In this document: piece by piece, positions 45,643 to 54,025 of the stretch | Layout: the number at the start of each line of letters is the position of its first letter | Position numbering within the stretch: the stretch's first letter is position 1 | DNA from: Letharia columbiana | Lineage: Eukaryota; Ascomycota; Lecanoromycetes; Lecanorales; Parmeliaceae | DNA length: 64,000 nt | Direction of reading: 5' to 3' | Assembly: GCF_014066305.1 (NCBI RefSeq) | Contig: NW_023501088.1 | Coordinates: forward strand, 238,501 to 302,500 | Translations under genes and position numbers: made by a program | Notes under the pieces: model-generated | Seen by the model: only the letters and a program-made list of their open reading frames with translations | What the model was told of the DNA's origin: nothing | Databases searched by the model: none

Positions 45643-45969
45643 AGAGCATGGAGAAGATTCCAAGAGGCTGCGGAGCAGAGACCGAAGACAGATGAAACGA
45701 AAGGCATGAAAGAGATGCTTTGGAACAGTTCCATTTGTTTTTGTGATAATCGCTTCGGAGTTTGGAATATCCGTGGAGTCTGCCTTGGATTGTTTCGCGA
45801 TCAATGAAAATGGAGTCGTGGGAAATCGGCGTCACGGCTGGTGTACATGTTGCCGTACCTCCACCTCTACTGCAAATTATTCGCAATGCGTTGCGCAGGA
45901 CTCAAGCCAACGGTGGTGTCTATCCAATCAATGCAGTCTATCTTTCCAAATCCCAGCCCAGCCTGGATC
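45643..45969. other. Intergenic gap between convergent genes
   Basis: 327 bp holding the 3' ends of the small membrane protein gene and the phosphoribosyltransferase gene. No other feature seen. Confidence 0.45.
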
Positions 45970-46806
45970 TCATTTTCCAATGGTCAAGAACAGCCTGTCG
46001 CCCACATCCCCTAGACCAGGCCTTATCATACCTCGTTCATTTATCTGTCCGTCCACACCTCCAACCCAAATCTCCACTGACTCGCCTCCATTTTCTTCTG
46101 CCGCTCGCTTCACCCCTTGCTCGCTGCCCAGCACACTAATCACCACCACTTTTTTTACTCCCCATTCCAGCAGTGTCTGTATGGCCGCACTTGAGGTTCC
46201 ACCAGTCGCTATCACCGGGTCCAGAAGTATGGCTATGGAGGGAACTGGAAATGGGTCAGGGTTGGCAGACGTGGGACGATGGTAGGGAAGGTTGTTGTAG
46301 TATTCGACAGGTTGAAGGCTGGTAGGTTCGCGGAAGAGGCCCAGATGATGGACCGAAACGGGTTCTGGCAGCAGAGTTTGAAGTGCTGAGGAAGTTGATG
46401 AGACCAACTCTTGGGTGAGATGGGGGCAAGCCTACCTTCGAGCATGCCTAACCCAGAACGTAGAATCGGGACAAGAGCGACATGGGGAGTGGTGGTCTCG
46501 ACGGAGTAGGTGTAGCCGAGGGGAGTTTCAGCCTGCTCGTTACCGACATTAGGATGCCCGAACCTATCATGGTTGGATCTAGGGAGGAGATGATGGAGTG
46601 GCGGTACAAATAAAGCTCACAGTACCACTTGATGTTGTTTGTAGCGATTCTGCGAGAGCTTCGCAGCCAACGATGAGGGCAATCTCGTGCACTAGGGCCT
46701 TTGTCTCCCGAGCGTTGGCGTCCTTGGATCGTAACTGAGAGAGTTTGGCGCGCAAACATGGGTGGGTCGAGATGTGAACGTTGACTGGAAGTGATGAAGA
46801 GGCCAT
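45970..46806 (-). CDS. FUR1: Uracil phosphoribosyltransferase
   Basis: Three exons: 46806-46621, 46532-46436 and 46385-45970; introns 88 and 50 bp; 232 residues. UPRT joins uracil and PRPP to make UMP in pyrimidine salvage in the cytosol. The N-terminal helix text VNVHISTHPCLRAKLSQLR is typical; TPLGYTYSVETTTPHVALVP and ILRSGLGMLE follow across the splice sites; the PRPP loop is LLDPVIATGGTSSAAI; and the uracil-binding end is GQINERGMIRPGLGDVGDRL. Frame and motif continuity at both junctions support the model. Residue spacing between ISVLGSEQGVKRAAEE and the uracil loop is slightly longer than in the bacterial enzyme. This gene class normally sets sensitivity to 5-fluorouracil. Confidence 0.9.
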
Positions 46807-47545
46807 TGCTGGAAATGAAAGCTGTCAGGCAGAGGAACGGAAGAAAAAGGAAGAGGTTTGTCTTGGGGCATCATGCAGGCTTGATCATATCGTCTAGCGT
46901 ATTCAAAAACGTGGCAAATGCTTGGCAGCAGAATTCCTACGCACCCCATAGATGGAAATTATTAGTTTCATAGTCATAATTTGATTCATAAAAATTTCCA
47001 GATGTGAAGTAAAATACTAATCGCTGCGACTCCAGCGCTGTCAAGATGGATAGAGTTTATAGAAAGAAATTAGACATATAGAATTATAAATATTCTAGAA
47101 TCTCTTCGCGAATATTCTAGATACTACTCAATAAGTAATTGAAATCTTAATATCAAGAATTTTGGCTGATACTCTTACGACTTCAACACCGCAAAGAATT
47201 TCAAGATCCGACTTGTAGTCATAAAGTTCATAATTTGAATCTATAGGGGTACGCAGGACTTTCTGATGCCAAGCATTTGCGACGATTTTGAACAGGCTAA
47301 ATCGACAACACGGGACGATCTCCCGTGTGGGTGTGTGATCTCCCGTAATTGTCAGCGTCATTGACGGTGGGGCGCACCCTTCAGCATTAGATAGCGTTTT
47401 CTGGCCTAGGTTTGCGCCTCCGAGGTCAGCACCTTCCGCAGGTCAAGCTCCGTACCCTGTCCCCATCACTGTTGCTATGGACCTGGCAGTATGGTACTAG
47501 CACACGAAAACAGCGTCGCTGAAGAAGCCGAGCCTATCAACGAGA
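46807..47545. other. Intergenic region containing an inverted duplication
   Basis: 739 bp between divergent genes. Its left two thirds hold the element listed next; 46980-47160 is AT-rich. 47400-47545 is the immediate leader of the fluoride exporter gene. Confidence 0.5.
46900..47296. mobile_element. Possible MITE-like element with long imperfect inverted repeats
   Basis: The left arm near 46900-46978 (ATTCAAAAACGTGGCAAATG, then CTTGGCAGCAGAA, ACGCACCCC, ATAGAT and AAATTATT) matches the reverse complement of the right arm near 47215-47294 (TTCAAAATCGTCGCAAATG, CTTGGCATCAGAA, GCGTACCCC, ATAGAT and AAATTATG). Identity is high but broken by substitutions and short indels. The middle is AT-rich and noncoding. 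The arrangement fits an old, possibly RIP-affected, terminal-inverted-repeat element; it could also be an inverted duplication of a gene fragment. Confidence 0.6.
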
Positions 47546-47586
47546 ATGAAAACACCAGAACACCGCAGGGCGCGCCTTTGGCTTGA
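47491..47586 (+). other. Overlapping upstream open frame at the FEX1 start
   Basis: An ATG at 47491 opens a frame of 31 residues (MVLAHENSVAEEAEPINENE onward) that ends in TGA at 47584, 38 bases past the chosen FEX1 start and in a different phase. Another, very short upstream ATG lies at 47477. The peptide is acidic and coding-like. It may act as an upstream frame limiting translation, or show that the true N-terminus is joined differently. Confidence 0.35.
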
Positions 47587-49144
47587 TTGTTCTACGGACA
47601 ACCTGCGCAGTAGCGAGAATTTAGACAAGGATCAATCGCGATCCCAGCCGAAGCCATTAGATCAAAAGCAAGAACGTCGACCTTGGGCCCATCCAGGAAG
47701 ATCTGGTCGTACGCGGAACGATTGCGAGGATGGGTCAAAAGAAGACTACACGCTTCCCAATGACTATGAAAACCTTGACGAAATAACAGCGCCGTCTCCG
47801 ATCGAGAGCCCCCAGGAAGAGCGCAAACAGGGATACCTAGAAGACCGCAATGCGAGCTCATCATCAAATGATCATCTCAACGAGATAGCCGCGCCGTCGC
47901 CCATTGAGGGTTCTCAGGATGAGCGTGAACAAGGATACTTAGAAGACCGCTCGCCTTCAACAGACGAGAAAGCAAAGAAGGACGACGTCTCTCCACGGCG
48001 TCAACGGGCCTCCAAACTCGCGACTGAGATCTATACGATATCATACCTCATTCTTTTCTCCATTCTGGGGACACTTTCTCGACTTGGTCTTCAGGCATTG
48101 ACTTTCTACCCTGGAGCTCCTGTTCAAATAGGTCTACTATGGGCTAATGTCGGTGGTAGCTTGATCATGGGCTTCCTCTCCGAAGACCGCAAGCTCTTTC
48201 GCGTAGAATTGGGCCCTCCATCTTCACCGAAGCAAGCTAAAGGCCATGACGAAGAGAAAGGCAAAGCGTTGGACCGGAGCCCTTCCGCAGCCCAGAGGCA
48301 GGCTGCACTCAAGAAGACTATGCCCCTCTACATCGGCCTAGCTACCGGCTTCTGCGGATCCTTCACCTCATTCTCTTCTTTCATGCGTGACTGCTTCTTC
48401 GCACTTTCAAACGCCTTGCAGGTTCCCATCTCACACCCCTCAACTGCCCCTATATCGGAGACTTTGAACGTCCACCGTAATCCCGGCTATAGCTTCATGG
48501 CATTGCTGGCGATCCTGATCATCACGATTGGCTTGAGTTTAGGCGCACTTCAATTGGGCGCGCACCTTGCCCTCGGTCTCGAGCCGTTCACCCCGTCCAT
48601 TCCAAACTTCTTCGGGCGTAAGGTAATTGACCGTTCAGTCGTTCTGCTTGCCGTGGGCTGCTGGTTTGGCGCTATATTCATGGCCATCTGGCCCCCTGAT
48701 CGACCTGGTGGGCCTGTGGGCAACGCGTCTTGGGCGCAGGAAACATGGCGCAGTCAGGCTCTGTTTGCCTTGGTTTTTGCGCCATTGGGATGTCTCCTCC
48801 GCTTCTACGCATCCTTGCATCTGAACGGGAAGATCAAGTCTTTTCCTCTCGGCACTTTCGCTGTCAACATTTTCGGCACCATGATGGAAGCCATATTCCT
48901 CGATCTTCAGCGTGTGCCAGTGGGAGGTATTGTAGGCTGCCAGGTCCTGCAAGGAATGTCTGATGGCTTCTGTGGTTGTTTGACAACAGTCAGTACGTGG
49001 GCGGCTGAACTGAAGGGGTTGAGATTAAGGCATGCCTACTTCTACGGCGCGATGAGTGTGGGGGTAGCATTGGCGTTGATGATCATCATTATGGGAAGTC
49101 TACAGTGGACAGAAGGGTTCCACCGTGTCCTGTGTACAACTTAA
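47546..49144 (+). CDS. FEX1: Fluoride ion exporter (FEX/CrcB, two-domain eukaryotic form)
   Basis: A single-exon protein of 532 residues. Fex is a plasma-membrane fluoride channel that keeps cytosolic fluoride low. The C-terminal 370 residues carry two fused CrcB-like halves. First half: SILGTLSRLGLQALTF, WANVGGSLIMGFLSED and GLATGFCGSFTSFSSFMRD. Second half: FAPLGCLLRFYASLHLNG, FPLGTFAVNIFGTMMEAIF and GMSDGFCGCLTTVSTWAAEL. Both SFTSFSS/CLTTVST strands and the Asn of each NxxG motif are present, so it should work. The first 155 residues are a disordered extension with an internal repeat: residues 78-101 recur at 112-135 (ITAPSPIESPQEERKQGYLE against IAAPSPIEGSQDEREQGYLE). The start is less sure, because a frame from ATG 47491 overlaps it. 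Confidence 0.92.
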   Translation: MKTPEHRRARLWLDCSTDNLRSSENLDKDQSRSQPKPLDQKQERRPWAHPGRSGRTRNDCEDGSKEDYTLPNDYENLDEITAPSPIESPQEERKQGYLEDRNASSSSNDHLNEIAAPSPIEGSQDEREQGYLEDRSPSTDEKAKKDDVSPRRQRASKLATEIYTISYLILFSILGTLSRLGLQALTFYPGAPVQIGLLWANVGGSLIMGFLSEDRKLFRVELGPPSSPKQAKGHDEEKGKALDRSPSAAQRQAALKKTMPLYIGLATGFCGSFTSFSSFMRDCFFALSNALQVPISHPSTAPISETLNVHRNPGYSFMALLAILIITIGLSLGALQLGAHLALGLEPFTPSIPNFFGRKVIDRSVVLLAVGCWFGAIFMAIWPPDRPGGPVGNASWAQETWRSQALFALVFAPLGCLLRFYASLHLNGKIKSFPLGTFAVNIFGTMMEAIFLDLQRVPVGGIVGCQVLQGMSDGFCGCLTTVSTWAAELKGLRLRHAYFYGAMSVGVALALMIIIMGSLQWTEGFHRVLCTT

Positions 49145-50068
49145 AGAACCGCTTCGGACCATCAATGGCCCTTCATAATAAGACTTAATTTGTTCATCCA
49201 AACCAGCAAGCACGAGGGACGAAAGTCCCACATTACGGGCACAATTGATCACAAGCCCACGAATGGACAATGACCTATGGCATCACGGAGCTTCCGAACT
49301 CTCAGCCAACCTCATTGATTGAGACCGAAAAGAGGCCAGGCGACATGGCAATGTCCGCCCAACATAGCATGCCATGGACACGGAATCAAGGGGTTAGCAA
49401 GCTACTCCAGTGAGGATTGGCGTACGGAGGTCTGCACAGAGTCCTGCACCCGCGCTAGTGGCAGCCCTAACCCTACTTTCGGAAAGCGGCCCTGTAGAGG
49501 GGGGAGCCTAGAAATATCTTCCAACAGCGCAATAGATGGGACTTTAGGTATCTTACTTCTTTTAGGCTTGATGGGGGTATCGAGCCCCGAAAACTTTGGC
49601 TCGGGCTAGGAGCGGTTCCGAAGAACTTCCAGCGTAATTGTCCAGGCACAGGTAACCCTTTAGATGGGGCGTTATCCGAGGTCTGAGCGTAAGAATCTTC
49701 TTGGCGGGTGCAGGACTTTTGGTGCAGAAGAGGATTTGAGGCCAGCTTGGGCATGTTCCCCTCGCTATTGGGTAGGATGAGCGGAAAGGACGTGTCAAAC
49801 AATCTATCTTGTTTCGAGAGCCAGCACCTGCATAAGCCCCACAAAATTATCAACACTTATTTCTTGCTTCAACAACGTCAACAATAATTAACATCAATGC
49901 CCCTCAACACTTTCCCGTTAATTGAGACAAGTTCTACTTCTCCATCATTCGCGACCCGACGCGACTTCCAAAACCCCCTTGGAAGTTGAAACACAAGAGC
50001 ACCTTCTCGCTTTGATGATAATGATGCTCTGAAATCCCGATTACCTTCGCTCTTACATCGTCGTCATC
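49145..50068. other. Intergenic gap, promoter of GH16 gene
   Basis: 924 bp; the last 150 bp are CA/CT-rich leader DNA before the GH16 start. Short frames at 49319-49856 occur on both strands without family features. Confidence 0.45.
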
Positions 50069-51241
50069 ATGTTTCCCGTCCCGTTATCGCTTCTCAGCTT
50101 GTACATTACCTTCCTCACTTTCCAATTGGTTCAGGCAGATTGCGAATGTGGTTATACTGTCAATTCCGCTCTCTACACAGACATCATCGAGACAGACTTT
50201 CTTCACTTGGCAAACATCACCAACGACACAGATTGGCAACCACAAAATTACACCGTTACCCCTGAACTCGCGAGAGGGCCGTTTGGCAAGAATGCCTCGA
50301 TTAGCAACGTCGTCGCCAATCCACTCAAAAGTCAATATGACTGGGCAGGCGATGGAGTCAATGGTGGCGATGCGGGTCTGCAGCTCTTTGTCAGAGGCGG
50401 CGTTCCTCAGGATGGACTGATACCAATGGCCGAGCTTGCGACAGCGAGGACAGATATGCTCTATGGAAGCTTCCGTGCTGGCATGAAGGTGACGGGAACA
50501 CCCGGCACTTGTGGCGCTTTTTTCTGGGTATAGCCTACCTTTCTGCTCCCTTTCTGTGGTCTATGCTCACATCTCTCATCATAGTATTTGAATGACACAC
50601 AAGAAATCGATATGGAGTTCCTGTCCTCCGAATTTAATGCCACGTCCCAGCCCGTCAACCTCGTCCTTCAGTCGCCTGAATCTGAAGAAGCAGGCTTCAA
50701 TGCCGCAAACACCGGCACATTCCAGGTACACCAATTGAATTTCACTCCCTCGGAAGGCTTCCATGAGTATCGTTTCGACTGGTCTCCCAATGCCGTCGAC
50801 TTTTACGCCGACGGTGTCCTGCTTGATACCATGACCAGTGCGGTTCCCACAGCACCGGGCCACATCACGCTGTCTCACTGGAGCAATGGTGATCCGAATT
50901 GGAGCGCTGGGCCACCTACCGAGGACGCGATCCTTACGGTTGAGTACTTGAAAGGCTACTTCAACAGCTCAGATGCTGCACGGCAGCAGGACTGGTCAAC
51001 GCGCTGCATCAGTCCTTCAGCGGTGAATGCAACATGCCCTGTTCCCGAGGTCACACAGGCGCCGAATGGAAATGTTAGCGCGCACACGTCTTTCTTCAGC
51101 ATGCAGGCGAACGAGACGGGGAATCAGACTGTGTTTGGGTCGAAGAAGAAGAGTGAGGGGATAGCGTTGGAGATCTCGAGGACGGGGGTATTGGCATTGG
51201 TGCTGATGCTGTCAAGTGTGGTGGGGATTCTATTGTGGTAA
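50069..51241 (+). CDS. GPI-type GH16 glucanase/transglycosylase
   Basis: Exons 50069-50527 and 50585-51241, one 57-bp intron, 371 residues. Signal peptide about 1-23 (LSLLSLYITFLTFQLVQA), then DCECGY. The concanavalin-A-like GH16 domain holds the active site EIDMEF (codons 50603-50617): nucleophile Glu, helper Asp, acid/base Glu, preceded by GTCGAFFWYLNDTQ that spans the splice site. Later marks: FHEYRFDWSPNAVDFYADG, and ITLSHWSNGDPNWSAGPP. Many N-glycosylation sequons. The tail is Ser/Thr/Asn-rich, ending in a hydrophobic stretch (GVLALVLMLSSVVGILLW) that looks like a GPI-attachment signal. It likely cuts or transfers wall beta-glucan at the cell surface; substrate not determined. Confidence 0.9.
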
Positions 51242-52167
51242 GACGGCGAATGGAACTCAGGTTAATGTGAGATGGACTGTATACTAGGCGTCTGGCGTGT
51301 TGTTGCCCTGCCTGCTGGTTCTGGGCGGCTTGTTTAGTACGAAGGAGATACCCCATTGCAGCTCGTGCTGTTCATCCATAGCAGTCAATTCTCTTCTAGA
51401 CTGGATCTGATTGACGTAGGAGCTCACTCTGCAGAATTGGTTCAGTACGAACGAAGGGTAAAGCGACTGGTACATTATTAGACATTGCTGTTGAGAAGTA
51501 AAGAAAGTTGATTTTTCTATTTTTATTTTCGGTCGTCCGCTTTTTGACTCGGATGACATTTGGCCGCCGCAGATCATTTATTCATTATTCAGTGCACCCC
51601 TGACAACAATTCAATCTTCTCAATCAAACCACCATCTCATCAATCAGCCCATCATTAGACTGTCTTTACAGCTCATTCACCCTCATCCCTTGACGGTACG
51701 TCGAGGTCACCTTACATTCGCTCTTAGGCTTCGACATCAAGCGCGCATCCAAACCATTCAACCAAGATAACTGAATTAAAGAACTTTTGGCTCTTTGGAC
51801 GACTACCCTCTCCACTCCGCTATCCTTCTTTTCTCAGGCTGAAGTCTTGTGGTCCACAGAAGTCACAGCTGATTGCAGAAACCCCAACGGTCAAGGACAC
51901 CTGCGCCTTTCGACTGACAGTGTTGTCCCTGCCAACAACCTGTTGAGGCCGTTACGAGCGTCTCTGCGAAGATTCTTGGACCTATAGATCTACGGTGACT
52001 GAGTCTAGACTGGAACGTAAAGAGTAGGAGGATCATTCGACGCCACAATCAAGCATTATTGCGTGCCAGGCGCGTTTGAACGCTGCTGCACGACGGAAAA
52101 GCCTCGCAACCTAGCAAAGCTTCCTCCCTCCGGCCAACGCGGACCTACCGCACAACCAACCTCCATC
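51242..52167. other. Intergenic gap
   Basis: 926 bp. No conserved frame or repeat. 51600-52160 is probably the leader and promoter of the next gene. Confidence 0.45.
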
Positions 52168-52677
52168 ATGCGTATCACGGCCATTCCCATATTCTTCCTC
52201 CCCTTTCTCGCCTTCGTCCTCATCCTCGCATCAAACCACATCCCAAAAGCCGGCCTGTTACCTCGCTCCCTAGACGCCATCCTCGTCGAACCACGAGAAC
52301 CCGCTCCCTCACCAACACCCACGCCCCATGTCAAACATCTCGACCTCCGGCAGGTTGCAGTAGGCGTTGGTGGAGCCGGTAATGTTGCAGCGCCCGCTCA
52401 GCCGGCAGCCGTGGCACCAGCTGCAGCAGGAGCAGAGGTCGATCCGACGGATTCACCGACTGTAGCGGCGGGCGGGGCGGCGAGCGCGACGCCGGTTAAG
52501 AGTGGGGCGATTGGACTGGGGACGCTGACGGGGGTGGTTGGGGTCGTGAATCCGAAGGATGCGAAGAATGATGCTGTGGGAAATACGATGGGTGTGGAGG
52601 TCTTGAGGATACTGGGGTTCTGGGTGATTGGTCTTGTTGTTGGGGGTGGGTGGATGGGGATTGGCATTGCCGGATAA
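52168..52677 (+). CDS. Hypothetical Ala/Gly/Pro-rich membrane or surface protein, 169 residues
   Basis: ATG 52168 opens with a hydrophobic segment (IPIFFLPFLAFVLILAS) that can be a signal peptide or anchor. The middle is low-complexity (PAPSPTPTPH, AAPAQPAAVAPAAAGAEVDP), and the C-terminus ends in a second hydrophobic stretch (VLRILGFWVIGLVVGGGWMG). The pattern is a secreted protein with a C-terminal anchor or a two-span membrane protein. I recognise no family and see no catalytic motif. An upstream in-frame extension to 52063 lacks signal-like features. It could be a lineage-specific wall protein. Confidence 0.5.
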   Translation: MRITAIPIFFLPFLAFVLILASNHIPKAGLLPRSLDAILVEPREPAPSPTPTPHVKHLDLRQVAVGVGGAGNVAAPAQPAAVAPAAAGAEVDPTDSPTVAAGGAASATPVKSGAIGLGTLTGVVGVVNPKDAKNDAVGNTMGVEVLRILGFWVIGLVVGGGWMGIGIAG

Positions 52678-52913
52678 TGAGACGATGACAGGAATTGGAA
52701 GGGATTGAGTCGGCATCCGCGGAGTTCGGGAGAGCATATAATTAGTTGACGGCCATGGGATATCAGTGTGTGCCGGGCACGCATAACTTGCATAGCGTTC
52801 CCTGCACAGAGCAGACTCAAACATCCGATCACCGACCGCTTTCTACATGCTCTATAGAACAACAATAACATCTTGCCTCCCACCGACGGAACGCTCCCCG
52901 GAGCAGAAAGTCC

Positions 52914-52941
52914 CCTCCCTCCCTCCCTCCCTCCCTCCCTC
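52914..52941. repeat. CCCT microsatellite
   Basis: About seven tandem CCCT units. Confidence 0.9.
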
Positions 52942-53142
52942 AATCAAACCGTATCCGCAGCGAAGCCTCCCCGCTAAACAAAGTAAGGAAAAGAAAAAGT
53001 AACTACCCTGCCCCCAGAAACGGAGACGCTGTCATTCATATGTTGTCGTCTCGGCCGAGAAACCCGTAACTGTGGGTGTTCTCGCCAGATAGGGACATCG
53101 GCAAGCGAGGTTGTGGCTCCGGCGTGTGTTGGGGGAGATGCA

Positions 53143-53167
53143 ATACATACATACATCATTTATATAT

Positions 53168-53199
<32 letters not shown>

Positions 53200-53208
53200 C
53201 ATACATAA
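53143..53208. repeat. CATA microsatellite, interrupted
   Basis: Tandem CATA units in two blocks, broken by TATATATC-type sequence. Confidence 0.9.
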
Positions 53209-53224
53209 GTGGGCTTCGAATGCG

Positions 53225-53260
53225 ACGAATGAATGAATGAATGGATGAATGAATGGATGG
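53225..53260. repeat. GAAT/GGAT microsatellite
   Basis: Tandem GAAT units with GGAT variants, directly following the CATA repeat. Confidence 0.9.
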
Positions 53261-54025
53261 CCTTGACACCCTGGGGGACGAAGAATGCGTTTTTTTCTTT
53301 TTGACCGGGGAGGGTCGTTTGCCTATGGTTTGGGGAATGGATGCAGAGGTGCGGCGCCAGAAGCGAGTGAGAAGTAGGGAATGGGACAGAAGCACGGGAT
53401 GTGCACGGAGAGGCAGGTAGAGATGGACCCTCTTCGCGTAGATGACGAATGCTTTGCACATTTGCTTGCTCAATGGGTGCTCTCTCTCGTTGCCTGCTAT
53501 TTCGATCTGAAATCTAGCTCTACTATCGTACACGTATCGACATCACCGTCCCCACTCTAGCCCTCATCAGCCACTCCTTGTCCACAATCAGACTCGCATA
53601 GAATGCGTGTCGCGGCCGTCCATGTGCCCGGGGTAGCTTTCCGTGCATGCTGAAGGTCACATAGCATGGCAAAGCATTTGATGCAAAAAAAGTCATCGCT
53701 CGCTAGCACAATGGCCGCCGAAATCAAAACATGAGCCGCAGGTAGGAAATGGTATCTCTGGGTTTCAAAAAGTATTAAGTACTAGTAGTGGTAACGGAGA
53801 GGAGCAGGACCAGCCCGCTTTGTATGTTATTGCGGGCTGTGATGGGTTCTTCATGGACATGGTCTAGACAGACGGGGACAGGCAGACCGACGGTCCATGT
53901 GTTTTCATTGACGAGGCTCAACGGTGAGAACTATGGTCTGGGGTCCCGTAACCCTCGCCCTCCTGTTGGGCAACGGTCATGAGAACAAAGGTCAACGAGA
54001 TGTGGCCGAGTGAACTCAGGATCGA

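Larger units (their letters stand above)
52678..54025. other. Intergenic gap with microsatellites
   Basis: 1.35 kb between convergent genes. It contains three simple repeats listed separately. No gene seen; frames crossing the repeats are artefacts. Confidence 0.5.
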
